A stretch of DNA of 64,000 nt from Microbacteriaceae bacterium PS02344 (GCA_029959905.1 JASCNZ010000008.1:16786-80785); one strand, 5' to 3'. Shown: positions 33,905 through 43,626, counted from the first letter of the stretch. Notes: generated by a model from the sequence alone, not told the origin. A program made the numbers and translations.

Positions 33905-35301
33905 GCGGCCTCTCCCTCGTCGATCAGGCCATCTTCGGCGACGGGTTTACCCAGCTCCGACGGCTCCCAGGCGTCACGCGCATCCGCCCGAAGGGTCTCG
34001 AACCCGGCGAACGCGACGTCCTCCGCCCCGGTCGCGAACCCGTCGTATCCGATGCGGGCCAACGATGCCGGGTGGCACAACCACTCCCGCACCACGTCGA
34101 CACGCAGATCCTCGAACCAGCGGCGCAGGTCGTCCGGCGGAATGCGTCCACCGTCGACCCCCTCCCCGGCTGCGACCGCGGCGATGAGGGCATCCTGCTC
34201 CTCCTCGCTCACCGGCCAGCCGCGGGCGAGGTCGTCGAGTCCGACGCGATACGCCTCGTCGTCGGAGAGCGCGCCGGCAGGCCGCCATCCGTCGCCGCCG
34301 CCCGCTGCGAGATCGGCATCGACCCGCGCCGCGACGTCGATGCGGCTGCCCGCGGGCTGGGGCACGAGGCGGTCGGCGATCTCGCGCAGCAGGTCGAGCT
34401 GTGCGGGGCTCAGTGCGCGCGACCGATAGGCGGGATCGTCGGGAAGCGCCCGCCGCGAGAGGGTGCGTCGCACGCGGTCGGTCGTGCGCGGCGACGAGAG
34501 CAGCCGCCCCCACTCGGCGGGCACCAGCGCACTGTGCACGACGATCTCGTCCCACAGCCGCATGATCGCCTGGCCGACCTCGGCCGAGCGCTCGTACGGC
34601 AGCAGATGACCGGTGTGCTCCAGCGCCACGAAGCGCGCCCGGGGGTAGACGCCCGCCAGCAGTGCGGGCTGAGCCGCCGCCCCGAGCTGGTCGTCGTCGT
34701 CGCCCGCGAGCACCACGCACGGCAGATCGAGCACCCCGGCGGTGTTCGAGATGTCTTCGGTGCTCCCCTGCTCCAGCCACCGGCGCCAGGCGATCGGCGA
34801 CACGGCCTGCACGGCGTCGAGCACGGCCCGCTCCGTCGCCGGGGGCAGCGGAGCGCCGAGATTGTCGTTCACGAAGGTGCGGGCATCCGCCTCGGCGATC
34901 GGCCCGTCGGACACCCACGACAGCATCTCGTGGCGCTTCTCGTCGGGCATCGGCTCGGGCGTCGGCGGCGACGGTGCCAGCAGCACCATGCCGAGCAGGC
35001 CGAAGACCGGCAGCTCCCCGTCGCGCACGCGTGCCGCCAGGCGCGCGGCGACCTTGCCCCCCATGCTGTGTGCGCACAGCAGCCACGGGCCGCCGTCGGC
35101 GTGCGCTTCGATCACGGCCGCCGCGGCATCGACCTGCGCCTCGACCGAACCGTCCGGAGCGTCGGGCGCATCGCCGTGGCCGGGCAGTTCGACCGCGACC
35201 ACGCGGAAGCGTGCGTCGAGTCCACCCGCGATGGCGCGCGCGGCGGAACCGTCGAGACCGAGACCGGGAAGAACGAAGACCGTGCAGTCGTGGCCGGTCA
35301 C
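33901..35301 (-). CDS. Alpha/beta hydrolase fused to gluconate-dehydrogenase subunit-3-like domain
   Basis: The 466-residue protein has two parts. Residues about 1-235 form an alpha/beta hydrolase with the nucleophile elbow AHSMGG (S79), an acid-region LAGDDDD and a C-terminal His in EHTGH. Residues about 260-466 resemble gluconate 2-dehydrogenase subunit 3: SPAQLDLLREIADRLVPQPA, then a DDLRRWFEDLRVD...REWLCHP segment. The GTG start overlaps the upstream SDR stop (GTGA). Next to the GMC gene it probably provides the small subunit, with the hydrolase opening an ester or lactone. The fusion has no obvious frameshift. Confidence 0.85.
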   Translation of the reverse strand: MTGHDCTVFVLPGLGLDGSAARAIAGGLDARFRVVAVELPGHGDAPDAPDGSVEAQVDAAAAVIEAHADGGPWLLCAHSMGGKVAARLAARVRDGELPVFGLLGMVLLAPSPPTPEPMPDEKRHEMLSWVSDGPIAEADARTFVNDNLGAPLPPATERAVLDAVQAVSPIAWRRWLEQGSTEDISNTAGVLDLPCVVLAGDDDDQLGAAAQPALLAGVYPRARFVALEHTGHLLPYERSAEVGQAIMRLWDEIVVHSALVPAEWGRLLSSPRTTDRVRRTLSRRALPDDPAYRSRALSPAQLDLLREIADRLVPQPAGSRIDVAARVDADLAAGGGDGWRPAGALSDDEAYRVGLDDLARGWPVSEEEQDALIAAVAAGEGVDGGRIPPDDLRRWFEDLRVDVVREWLCHPASLARIGYDGFATGAEDVAFAGFETLRADARDAWEPSELGKPVAEDGLIDEGEAA

Positions 35302-36197
35302 GGGGTGACCATGCCGCCGTTGACGTTCAGCGTCTCGCCCGAGACGTACCCCGACTCCGCCGAGGCGAGGAAGACGTAGGCCGGGGCGAGCTCCGCGGGT
35401 TGCCCGGCACGCTGGTAGGTGTTCTCGTCGTCGAACGCCGTCATCTGCTCGTCCGACACCCCGCCCGACACCTGCAGTGCCGTCCAGACCGGCCCCGGCG
35501 CGACGACGTTCACGCGGATTCCACGCGGCGCGAGCTGCAGCGCGAGCCCCTTCGACAGGTTGTTGATCGCGGCCTTCGTCGCCGCGTAGTCGATGCGGTC
35601 GGGCGAGGGCTTGTATGCCTCGAGCGACGCGGTGTTGATGATGCTCGCCCCCTCGCCGAGGTGCGCGAGCGCCGCCTTGGTGATCCAGAAGTTCGCGAAC
35701 ACGTTCGTGCGGAACGTCTGCTCGAACTGCTCGTCGCTGAGGTCTTCGACCCGGTCGATCGCGATCTGCTTCCCCGCGTTGTTCACGAGCACGTCGAGAC
35801 CGCCGAGGAAGTCCGCCGCCTCCGACACCAGACGACGGCACTGCTCGGGGTCGGAGATGTCGGCGACGATCGCGCGGCCCCGACGCCCGGCATCCGCGAT
35901 GAGCGAGAGCACGTGCGCGGCGTCCTCCTCCTCGCCCGGGAGGTGGGCGATGACGACGTCGGCACCCTCGCGGGCGAACGCGATCGCCGCGGCGGCGCCG
36001 ATCCCCGAATCCCCGCCCGTGATGAGCGCGCGACGCCCGTCGAGTCGCCCCGTGCCTCGGTAGGTCGCCTCGCCGAGATCGGGAACCGGCGTCATGCGTG
36101 CCTGCACCCCCGGCTCGGGCTGATGCTGGACCGGCGGCTCGACGCGGTCGTACTGGGTGAGGGGGTTGGTCGGCTCGTACTGATCGCGCTGCGGCAT
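35298..36197 (-). CDS. Short-chain dehydrogenase/reductase
   Basis: About 299 residues of the long-N-terminus SDR group (YhdF/YtlD type). Motifs are the cofactor loop TGGDSGIGAAAA, NNAGKQ, the catalytic S and YAATK, and VAPGPVWT. The 40-residue head, rich in Gln, Pro and Glu, is typical of this group. The ATG at 36197 was taken over a GTG at 36206; neither has a clear ribosome-binding site. It is first in a four-gene array with the hydrolase fusion, GMC dehydrogenase and AraC remnant. Confidence 0.88.
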   Translation of the reverse strand: MPQRDQYEPTNPLTQYDRVEPPVQHQPEPGVQARMTPVPDLGEATYRGTGRLDGRRALITGGDSGIGAAAAIAFAREGADVVIAHLPGEEEDAAHVLSLIADAGRRGRAIVADISDPEQCRRLVSEAADFLGGLDVLVNNAGKQIAIDRVEDLSDEQFEQTFRTNVFANFWITKAALAHLGEGASIINTASLEAYKPSPDRIDYAATKAAINNLSKGLALQLAPRGIRVNVVAPGPVWTALQVSGGVSDEQMTAFDDENTYQRAGQPAELAPAYVFLASAESGYVSGETLNVNGGMVTP

Positions 36198-36313
36198 GCG
36201 TTTCACGCTAAGTCAGACGAAAACTTCGGACGAGGCCTTGCTTTCCGAGACGCGAAGTGCAAAAGCATGCTCGCGCATAGACCGCGGCGGCAGGTCCTCG
36301 ATAGCGTCGGAGC

Positions 36314-36610
36314 ATGACCTCTCGACGTGCGACCCTCGCTGCCTGGACTCTGGCTGCCGTGCTCGTGGGGGCCGGCCTCGTCATGTCGATCATCGGCGTG
36401 CTCACGCCGGTGTCATTCGGGTGGTTCGCCTACCAGCCGGACTCCGGCGCGACGTTCTCGCCGCAGGGGAACGTCGTCATCCTCACCCGCACGGCCGTCG
36501 TCGGATCCGCCGTACTCGCCCTGGGTCTCATCACCCTCGCGTTCCTCGCGGGACTGCGTCGAGGGGATCGGCGCTCAGATGCGACGGCAACGGATCCGGT
36601 CGGCGACTAG
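36314..36610 (+). CDS. Small membrane protein, two helices
   Basis: A 98-residue protein with one hydrophobic helix at 8-30, a short external loop (GWFAYQPDSGATFSP) and a second helix around 58-80, then a basic tail. No family is recognised. It is divergent from the SDR array. Codon bias supports coding. Confidence 0.65.
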   Translation: MTSRRATLAAWTLAAVLVGAGLVMSIIGVLTPVSFGWFAYQPDSGATFSPQGNVVILTRTAVVGSAVLALGLITLAFLAGLRRGDRRSDATATDPVGD

Positions 36611-36751
36611 CTGTCGCCGCGGCGCACCGCGCTCTCTCGTAGCGTCGCGCCCTCATCCGTTGCTCGATCTGATCGGATACCCGTCGGGCGGATGAGGCGG
36701 ATACACCGGCCGGCGGATGCCCGCTGATCCGGCGGTGTCGAGGATGGAAGG

Positions 36752-37798
36752 GTGACGAAGGTACGACCCCCGAAATCGAACGACCGGCACCGAGACTCTC
36801 GCGAGAGGCGGCGGCATCGCCGACGGGTCGCACTCGGGGGCGCTGCTCTCGCGGTGCTCCTCGTCGGCGGAGCCGGCGCGTGGGGGCTGCACGAGTACGG
36901 TCCGCGGTTCGGCGTGTACGTGGTGCCGCCGTCGCCGCAGCGCTACGCCGAGATCGCCGTCGAGTTTCTCGAGACCGGTTACTACGCCGAGGGAGCGGAG
37001 TGGACGGCCGCGCGGTCAGCGCTGCTGGATGCGGCGGCAACGGCATCCGGATACGAGGAGCTGTACCCGCTGATCGAGACCGCGACGCGGGCTGCGGGCG
37101 GAAAGCACTCCGCGTTCCGCACCCCGGACGCGGTCACCTCGAACGACGACCCGTCCGAGGTGACTATGCCGACGGTGTCGGTGTCGGACGGCGTGGGCAC
37201 GGTGGTCCTGCCCGAACTGCTCGACCCGTCGGACCGTGTGCAGCAGGAGTACGCCGATGCGCCGGCATCCGGAATCACCGCGCACGCCGACGAAGTGTGC
37301 GGGTGGATCGTCGACGTGCGCGGCAACGGGGGCGGCAACATGTACCCGATGCTGTCGGGCGTCGCCGCGTTCCTGCCGAACGGCACCGCGCTGTCGTTCC
37401 GCGGGCGAGGCGGCGACGACCAGACGCGCGTGACGGTGCAGGACGACGGAGCCGGCCTGAACGGGCGGACCGTCGTGACCGTTGATGCCGAGAAGACGGA
37501 TGCCGGGACGCCGGTGGCGCTCCTGCAGGACGCCGGGACCGGGTCGAGTGCCGAAGCGGTCGTGGCGGCGTTCCGCGGCGTCGATGGGGTGCGCAGTTTC
37601 GGCGGGGCGACCGCCGGCTACACGTCGGCGAATCTGCCGCGCGCTCTGTACGACGGCGCCAGTATCGTGCTGACGCAGAGCGTCTACGTCGACCGAGACG
37701 GAACGACGTACCCCGAGGTCGGCATCGAACCCGACGAGGCGACGGACGACGCCGAGGCGGCGGCGCTCGCTTGGATGCAGTCGCAGGGCTGCCGTTGA
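36752..37798 (+). CDS. S41-family (tail-specific protease-like) peptidase, membrane anchored
   Basis: The 348-residue protein from GTG at 36752 has a basic start, one membrane helix at about 27-45, and an extracellular S41 domain. VDVRGNGGGNM and GTGSSAEAVVAAF (Ser near 265) are the S41 core motifs. A PDZ domain is not obvious. It should act in the cell envelope on proteins or peptides. A hairpin terminator follows. Confidence 0.85.
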   Translation: MTKVRPPKSNDRHRDSRERRRHRRRVALGGAALAVLLVGGAGAWGLHEYGPRFGVYVVPPSPQRYAEIAVEFLETGYYAEGAEWTAARSALLDAAATASGYEELYPLIETATRAAGGKHSAFRTPDAVTSNDDPSEVTMPTVSVSDGVGTVVLPELLDPSDRVQQEYADAPASGITAHADEVCGWIVDVRGNGGGNMYPMLSGVAAFLPNGTALSFRGRGGDDQTRVTVQDDGAGLNGRTVVTVDAEKTDAGTPVALLQDAGTGSSAEAVVAAFRGVDGVRSFGGATAGYTSANLPRALYDGASIVLTQSVYVDRDGTTYPEVGIEPDEATDDAEAAALAWMQSQGCR

Positions 37799-37857
37799 GC
37801 CTCGAGCTCGCGCGGAGCCGGGGCGGCTACGGTCGCGGATTCCCCGGGAAGACGGAA

Positions 37858-37884
37858 CGCCCGGGAGGTGGCTCCTCCCGGGCG
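37858..37884. terminator. Hairpin terminator between S41 and ADH genes
   Basis: An 11-bp perfect stem (37858-37868 with 37874-37884) and a 5-nt loop lie between the convergent S41 peptidase and ADH genes. Confidence 0.75.
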
Positions 37885-37912
37885 TGCGCGTGTGGCAGTA
37901 GTGCCGAGGTGG

Positions 37913-38959
37913 TCAGGGAACGATGACGGCGCGACCGCGGATGCTGTTCGACGCGAGATCCTCATAGGCCTGCGGACCGTCGTCGAGCGAGTACGTCTCG
38001 GTCTGCACGTGGATCTTGCCGGCGCGGGCGAGGTCGAGCACCTCGATCAGCTCGGCGCGCGATCCCCAATACGGGATGCGCACGGCGGCGTCGTAGGCGA
38101 TCGAGCCGAAGCCGAGCGTCATGCTGCCGCCGCCGATGCCGACGATCGTGATGTCGGCTTCGAGCGCGGCGACGCTCTGCGCGAGGGCGATGGTCGGGTT
38201 CGCACCGACGAAGTCGAACACCGCGTTCGCGCCGAGTCCGCCCGTGATCTCGCGGATCTTGTCGGCGGCACCGGCGTCGCTGATGAGGGCGTGATCGGCA
38301 CCCACCTCGGTGGCGAGCTTCAGCTTCTCGTCGTTCACGTCGAGGGCGATGACCGTGGCACCCGAGATCGCCTTGAGGATCTGGATGCCGACGTGCCCGA
38401 GTCCGCCGGTGCCGATGACGACGGCGAACGTGCCGGCGCCGAGCTTCGGGAGCGAGTTCTTGATCGCGTGGTACGGGGTGAGACCGGCATCCGTGAGCGA
38501 CACGTTCTGCACCGGGTCGAGGTCGCCGAGCGGCACGAGGTGGCGGGCGTCGTCGACGATCATGTACTCGGCCATCGACCCCTGGCTGCCCAGCCCGGGA
38601 GGGCGGATGCCTTCGGCCGCAGCGTTCGTGCAGTAGTTCTCCTTGCCCATCGAGCAGTTGTGGCAGCGGCCACATCCCCACGGACCGTAGACGGCGACGG
38701 CATCCCCCACCTTCAGCGACGCGTCGACGCCCTCGCCGATCTCGTGCACGATGCCCGCGCCCTCATGACCGAGGGTCAGCGGCAGCGGGTACCCCTGCTC
38801 GAGGTAGTCCTTCTCGGGCAGCCCCATGACGTAGTCGTCGGAGTGGCAGACACCGCCCGCCGTGATCTTGAGCAGCACCTGTCCGGGGCCGGGCTGCGGA
38901 ATCGGGATGTCGACGACCACCGGGGGCTTGCCGATCTCGACGTAACGGAGAGCTTTCAT
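37913..38959 (-). CDS. Zinc-dependent alcohol dehydrogenase (Rhodococcus ADH-A type)
   Basis: This 348-residue MDR enzyme has catalytic zinc ligands C38, H65 and E66, structural zinc cysteines C96, C99, C102 and C110, and the cofactor motif IGTGGLGHVG. Blocks such as VYGPWGCGRC and GSMAEYMIVDDARHLVP match Rhodococcus ruber ADH-A, a broad secondary alcohol dehydrogenase using NAD(H). It is monocistronic and follows the S41 terminator from the opposite direction. Confidence 0.92.
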   Translation of the reverse strand: MKALRYVEIGKPPVVVDIPIPQPGPGQVLLKITAGGVCHSDDYVMGLPEKDYLEQGYPLPLTLGHEGAGIVHEIGEGVDASLKVGDAVAVYGPWGCGRCHNCSMGKENYCTNAAAEGIRPPGLGSQGSMAEYMIVDDARHLVPLGDLDPVQNVSLTDAGLTPYHAIKNSLPKLGAGTFAVVIGTGGLGHVGIQILKAISGATVIALDVNDEKLKLATEVGADHALISDAGAADKIREITGGLGANAVFDFVGANPTIALAQSVAALEADITIVGIGGGSMTLGFGSIAYDAAVRIPYWGSRAELIEVLDLARAGKIHVQTETYSLDDGPQAYEDLASNSIRGRAVIVP

Positions 38960-39112
38960 GTGCTTCTTCTTCCTGGCGCCGAGAGGTCTGCCGCGCGGTG
39001 CGGAGGCGGGGGCTCTCGAAACCGTCCCTTCTAGTATCCGCCTGGCAACGGAAGGAGCGAATCGGGCGGGGGGCCTTGACGAGCGGCGGTCGACACGCCC
39101 TGTCCGTCGTGA

Positions 39113-39871
39113 TTACCGCGGGTGTCTGAGGTACAGCGCGGCGGCGTTGTCCCACAGCACGCCCGGCAGCATCTCGGGGTCGACGACGCGTGCGATGAGC
39201 TCGAGGTCCTCGGGGGAGAACGGTCTGCGGGCCCTGGTCGACGGCAGGTCGGTACCGAACATCAAGGCGGAGGGGTCGGCGTCCAGGATCGCAACGATCG
39301 CTTCGGCGGGATCGAGATCGACGCGGCCGAGCCCCGTGGCTTTCACCTTCGCGCCCCGTTCCACCAGCCGTAACAGGTGCGGCAGCCCGTCGGCGTGCAG
39401 GCCGAGATGATCGATGCTGACCGCCGGCAACGTCTGAAGTTGCTCGGCGATCTCGTCCAGTGAGCGAGCATCGATGTAGAGCTCGGTATGCCAGCCGGCG
39501 ACGTCGTAGACGCGGCGTGCGTGCCTGTCCAGACTCGCGAGAGACGCCGAGCCCCCACGCCGCACGTTGAAACGCACGGCGCGCACGCCCGCGGCATTCA
39601 GGTTCTCGATCGTGGCATCGCTCACGGTCTCCGGCAGCTGCGTGACTCCGACGTAGGTCGGCCCCAGCGCGTCGAGCGCGTGCACGAGATAGTCCTGATC
39701 GAAGGCTTGGAACGATCCCGACACGACCGCTCCGCCGGCGATGCCGAGTCCCTCGATGCGGGAGGTGTATTCGCTGGTCGTGAAGGCCGCAGGCAGGTAG
39801 CCATCGTTCTCGACCAGGGGGAAGGCGGGATCGATGATGTGCAGGTGGGCGTCGAAAATCCTCTGTGGCAT
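39113..39871 (-). CDS. Amidohydrolase-2 family metal-dependent hydrolase
   Basis: A 252-residue TIM-barrel protein of the amidohydrolase-2 group (2-pyrone-4,6-dicarboxylate lactonase-like). Metal and active-site motifs are DAHLHI at the start, IDHLGLH in the middle and MFGTDLPS near the end, followed by DNAAALY. It hydrolyses a lactone or decarboxylates a small acid; the substrate is not evident. It is alone, with about 150 bases separating it from the ADH gene. Confidence 0.85.
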   Translation of the reverse strand: MPQRIFDAHLHIIDPAFPLVENDGYLPAAFTTSEYTSRIEGLGIAGGAVVSGSFQAFDQDYLVHALDALGPTYVGVTQLPETVSDATIENLNAAGVRAVRFNVRRGGSASLASLDRHARRVYDVAGWHTELYIDARSLDEIAEQLQTLPAVSIDHLGLHADGLPHLLRLVERGAKVKATGLGRVDLDPAEAIVAILDADPSALMFGTDLPSTRARRPFSPEDLELIARVVDPEMLPGVLWDNAAALYLRHPR

Positions 39872-40058
39872 GAGCGTCGGATTCCGTTCTCGTGACGACC
39901 AGACGAGACTACGCAGCCGGCGTCCATCCGGCCAGCCGACACCACCCGTGCTCGTGACCGTCGCTCCGACTCTGCTGACCCGCCTGAACGGAGTCTGCGG
40001 GAGGCGGCCCGGGTGAGTCTCTCCCCTCCGCCGAAGTCCGCGAGGATAGGTTCGTCAG

Positions 40059-40514
40059 ATGACCACGACCCACGTCCCGCTCAGCGCGCCGCTCTACGGC
40101 GCGTCATTTCCGCAGGCCGTCGCTCGCTTCTTCCGCAAGTACGCGACGTTCAGCGGACGGGCCAGCCGGAGCGAGTACTGGTGGTGGGTGCTGGCGAACG
40201 CGCTCGTCGCCCTGGCATTCAACCTGATCGGCTCCGTGACTGACCCGCAATTCACATCTCGCATGATCGATGTCCTCTCCCCCTTCGCATCCGGGGGATC
40301 CATTCCGCTCACGAGCCCGATCGGGGTGGCATTCCTCCTCTACGCAACGGCGATCTTGATCCCGGCACTGGCGCTCACCTGGCGGCGACTCCACGACGTC
40401 GACCGCAGCGGCGCCTGGTTCTTCATCGCCCTCGTCCCGATCATCGGCGCCATCGTGCTGCTGGTCTTCACCGTGCAGAGTGCACGCCCTGCCGGCGCTC
40501 GCTTCGATGCGTGA
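40059..40514 (+). CDS. DUF805 membrane protein
   Basis: The 151-residue protein has the DUF805 signature: FFRKYATFSGRASRSEYWWWVL near the start and ALTWRRLHDVDRSGAWFFIALVPI near the end (read in parts), with about four membrane helices. Family function is unknown. It is monocistronic. Confidence 0.9.
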   Translation: MTTTHVPLSAPLYGASFPQAVARFFRKYATFSGRASRSEYWWWVLANALVALAFNLIGSVTDPQFTSRMIDVLSPFASGGSIPLTSPIGVAFLLYATAILIPALALTWRRLHDVDRSGAWFFIALVPIIGAIVLLVFTVQSARPAGARFDA

Positions 40515-40745
40515 CGGCGCCCGATGTGAGACTCGAGATCACCGCGACGGACCTACCGAGAGCGGCGCCACGACCCGGCCGCCACTCACCAGAGACCGCA
40601 CAACTCGACTGGAACTGAACACGCCTTCAGTTGTTCGGAATTCCGGGGATGGCGGGATCGCGCGCACAGCCTGACGTCGGTGTGCCGACATGCGGGCCCC
40701 GCGGGAGCCCGAGGTTGCTGTTGTCGGGAACGTCGATGACGTGGT

Positions 40746-41840
40746 CTACGCGCCGATGGCAGTGCGCGTCTGGATGAGCGGGCAGGTGAAGACGTCGCGT
40801 TCTCCGAGTCCGACGCGGTTGATGTAGCGCACCACGATGATGTAGGACGTGAGCAGTCCGACCTGCGTGTACGGCACGCCGTTGTCGCGACAGAACGCGG
40901 CGACGATGGGGGCTGCGCGACGCAGGTGCGGGCGGGGCATCGAGGGGAAGAGGTGGTGCTCGATCTGGTAGTTGAGCCCGCCCATGAGCACGTCGAGGGC
41001 ACGGCTCCCGTGGACGTTGCGGCTCATCATGACTTGACGGCGCAGGAAGTCCAGCTTCATGTCTCGCGGCACGATGGGCATGCCCTTGTGGTTCGGCGCG
41101 AACGAGATGCCCATGTAGAACCCGAACAACCCCAGCTGCACGGCGAGGAACACGAACGCTACCCCCGGGGACAGCACCACGAACACCAGCAGCAGGTATC
41201 CTCCGATCCGGACGGTCAGAAAGAGGATCTCCGCCCACCGCCGCGGGAGCTTGCCGGGCGAGAGAACGCGCCGCACGCCCGACGCATGTAGCGACAGTCC
41301 TTCGAGGAGCAGGATCGGGAAGAAGAGCAGGCCTTGATGTCCGCGCAGCCATCGCAACGCGGGGTTTCGGTGCTTCGCCTCGGTTTCCGGCGTGACGGCG
41401 ATCACGGGCAGTTCGATGTCGGGGTCGGCATCGAGCTTGTTCGGGTTGGCGTGGTGGCGGGTGTGTTTGTGCTGCCACCACCCGTAGCTCATTCCCACGA
41501 GCAGGTCTCCGAGGACGATGCTCACCCAATCGTTCCACTTCCCCGACGAGAAGATCTGGCGATGCGCGGCGTCATGCCCCAAGAACGCGATCTGGGTGAA
41601 CACGACCGCCAGCGCCGCGGCGGTGAACAGTTGCCACCACGACTCACCGATCCATACGAAAACTGCAAGGCACGCCGCGACGACCACCGGCGCTGCGATC
41701 AACTTCGTCCAGTAATACCCGTACCGGCGCCGAAGGAGACCTCGGTCCCGGATCTGCTGCGCAAGATCGGTGAACGGGCTTGTTCCCCGTTGTCCCGCCG
41801 ACGAACGGTCGCGGGGAGTAGTGCTGCGGACGGTAGTCAT
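40746..41840 (-). CDS. Membrane fatty-acid desaturase
   Basis: The 364-residue integral membrane protein has the three histidine boxes of acyl-lipid/acyl-CoA desaturases: HDAAH, HKHTRHH and QIEHH. These bind a di-iron centre that inserts a double bond using O2 and electrons from ferredoxin or a cytochrome. GGAGG lies 5 nt before the ATG at 41840. It is followed at the 3' end by about 230 bases with no gene. Confidence 0.92.
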   Translation of the reverse strand: MTTVRSTTPRDRSSAGQRGTSPFTDLAQQIRDRGLLRRRYGYYWTKLIAAPVVVAACLAVFVWIGESWWQLFTAAALAVVFTQIAFLGHDAAHRQIFSSGKWNDWVSIVLGDLLVGMSYGWWQHKHTRHHANPNKLDADPDIELPVIAVTPETEAKHRNPALRWLRGHQGLLFFPILLLEGLSLHASGVRRVLSPGKLPRRWAEILFLTVRIGGYLLLVFVVLSPGVAFVFLAVQLGLFGFYMGISFAPNHKGMPIVPRDMKLDFLRRQVMMSRNVHGSRALDVLMGGLNYQIEHHLFPSMPRPHLRRAAPIVAAFCRDNGVPYTQVGLLTSYIIVVRYINRVGLGERDVFTCPLIQTRTAIGA

Positions 41841-41865
41841 GATGACCTCCAGGCGGATGTGTCCG

Positions 41866-42372
41866 CTAGCCGCGGGCGGCGCCGCCCTCGCTGATCCATT
41901 CATCTGCGCGCGCCGAGGAATCTTCGTCGGCGTTCGGGGTGCGGGAGGCGAACGTGACCGACTCCGCCAACGCCGCAACGGCAGCAGCGCGTGTCTGCTC
42001 TCGCTGGGATGCATCGTTGAACCTCGCAGAGGCAACTTCACGCGCAGCGCGAATTGCAGCAGTCATCTCCGACAGGTGCTCGGCGATGACCTGCGCGAGG
42101 CCATCGCGCAGCTCTTCCAGGTTCGTGTTGTGGATCTCGAGGCGTCGATCCGAGACGTGCAACTCGACGGTGGGGTACCCCTTCGCCGACAGATAATCGC
42201 GGGTGGCGCCGTCATGGATCGCGGCGACTTCGTCGCGATCCGCCTGGCGGGTGAACACGGCTTCCACGGTGTAACGGTCGGGAGCCTCGTCCGTCATCAG
42301 CTTCGCCGGCAGGGAACCTACCAGCACCGCCCCCAAACCGAGGGCGGAATCGTTCTTCAGTTGTGTACTCAT
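41866..42372 (-). CDS. Hypothetical protein upstream of the desaturase
   Basis: The 168-residue protein from the ATG at 42372 (MSTQLKND) shows no membrane segment. The middle (RYTVEAVFTRQADRDEVAAI then YPTVELHVSDRRLEIHNTNL) looks like a small alpha/beta domain, followed by a long helical, Ala/Glu-rich part. AGGA sits directly before the ATG. It is 25 bases upstream of the desaturase, likely the same transcript. A partner role in desaturation is not supported by any motif. Confidence 0.75.
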   Translation of the reverse strand: MSTQLKNDSALGLGAVLVGSLPAKLMTDEAPDRYTVEAVFTRQADRDEVAAIHDGATRDYLSAKGYPTVELHVSDRRLEIHNTNLEELRDGLAQVIAEHLSEMTAAIRAAREVASARFNDASQREQTRAAAVAALAESVTFASRTPNADEDSSARADEWISEGGAARG

Positions 42373-43153
42373 TTCCTGACGGTACGCCCCCAAGCTGTGC
42401 ACGCTCACAGGCGCGGCTCGCTAGCCAGCCGACTTCCGACCTCGCAGGTTCTCGCACCGCGGGCACAGGCGATCATGCGAGCACGACCGTGCATCCACTG
42501 CTTCACGGCTCGTCAGAAGGCGCCGATCACCCGGGGGTTATGGCGGGGCGCTCGTGGGTGTAGCGTTCGGACTAGAGCGCGGCACGAACTTCTGGGGAGT
42601 TCGGAGGCGTCGTTCTCGTCGGCGGGGCTCTTACTCATCGGTGCGATGGAGCTCCCTTCGTGAGGGCCCTTCCGCTGCTCGTACTCCGTCCTCCGCAAGG
42701 TGCGTCCGCCGCTCATGGGACCCCAGACCCCCCGCGACGGGCGCACCGTTTATGCCTGCCGTGAACGTCTTCAGCTGCGCTTCACGGGCTGCTGCAACTC
42801 GGTCACCCCATCGGATTGGTTCTCCGAGACTGCCCGGACGTACAGTTCCCGACACGGCCCTGCGTGGACAAGCCCGCGGGCGTGCCGGCCATCGAGAAGA
42901 TCGACGACGACGAGCGGCGCGTATCCCTCCCCACGAGCATCCCGAATGCCCAGGGCTCCTGCACCGCCGACAGCGCGCCGCGCACTTTCGAGCTGGATGC
43001 CGGTCGCGACCTCACGGGCGTCACCGTGCAGGCCATGGCCGAGTGAGCGTCGGCGGGGTCACGTCGATGCGTAGCCCGCGCTGTCGCATCGACCGCTGAG
43101 GTCTGCACCGCGGTTTCTTCGTCCGCCCCGGGCACGGATGGGATGATCTCCTC
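42373..43153. other. Gene-poor accessory stretch with a remnant
   Basis: About 780 bases contain no convincing complete gene. Short frames exist on both strands (for example a minus frame beginning MSKSPADENDAS at 42639), without clear ribosome-binding sites. Only 42816-43046 shows a consistent codon bias. Base composition is more mixed than in neighbours. This fits decay next to an acquired segment. Confidence 0.6.
42816..43046 (+). pseudogene. Remnant of a gene, 3' part only
   Basis: A 76-codon open frame ending with TGA at 43046 has strong G/C third positions (reading ...IEKIDDDERRVSLP then FELDAGRDLTGVTVQ). It lacks a convincing start: the frame opens after a stop near 42765, and a TTG is the only start without a ribosome-binding site. 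Two cysteines near the start and two later are present. It is probably the C-terminal part of a lost gene of unknown function. Confidence 0.45.
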
Positions 43154-43552
43154 ATGAGCAGCTTCGCGAAGAAAACGATCACCCTGAAGCAGGAGTATGC
43201 ACTTCTGCTCGTCGCCGTCCTGCTCTCCTTCTTCGGCAGCGCCCTGGCGATCTGGGGCGCACCGTGGAACGGCATCCCCTTCTCGATCGGCAATGCGCTC
43301 GGGTTCGCGTTGGTCCTCATCGCTCTGGCGGTCGCCGTACTACTGAAGCCTCAGGACGGTAGTCGCTGGGGGTGGCTCATCGTGCCCGTCATCGCAGCGG
43401 GTGGGGCCTGGACCGCTACTCGGGGCCTCGGTTCGGTCATCGGCATCGGGGCGGCCATCCTCATCGTGCTCCCGATCGCCCTCGTGAAGCAGTACCGCAA
43501 GAACGCGGCGGGGCCGGAGCAGGAGAGCGGGGAGCGTCCGATCGACGGGTGA
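43154..43552 (+). CDS. Small integral membrane protein
   Basis: The 132-residue protein has about four hydrophobic helices (positions about 14-36, 42-62, 72-90, 92-112) and a charged tail. The ATG at 43154 has no strong ribosome-binding site, although GGGATGATC precedes it. No family is recognised. Confidence 0.7.
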   Translation: MSSFAKKTITLKQEYALLLVAVLLSFFGSALAIWGAPWNGIPFSIGNALGFALVLIALAVAVLLKPQDGSRWGWLIVPVIAAGGAWTATRGLGSVIGIGAAILIVLPIALVKQYRKNAAGPEQESGERPIDG

Positions 43553-43573
43553 GGGCGAGCGCCGGCAGGCCGC

Positions 43574-43626
43574 GTTACCGCACGCTACGTCATCGACGTG
43601 ACGAAGGCCCCGCATCCCAGTCGTTT
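43574..43626. repeat. Left copy of an imperfect flanking repeat
   Basis: The 53-bp stretch beginning GTTACCGCA and containing CGTGACGAAGGCCC and TCCCAGTCGTTT matches 47236-47286 at roughly 80 percent of positions in the same orientation. The two copies flank the TetR-remnant/monooxygenase segment. Confidence 0.65.
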
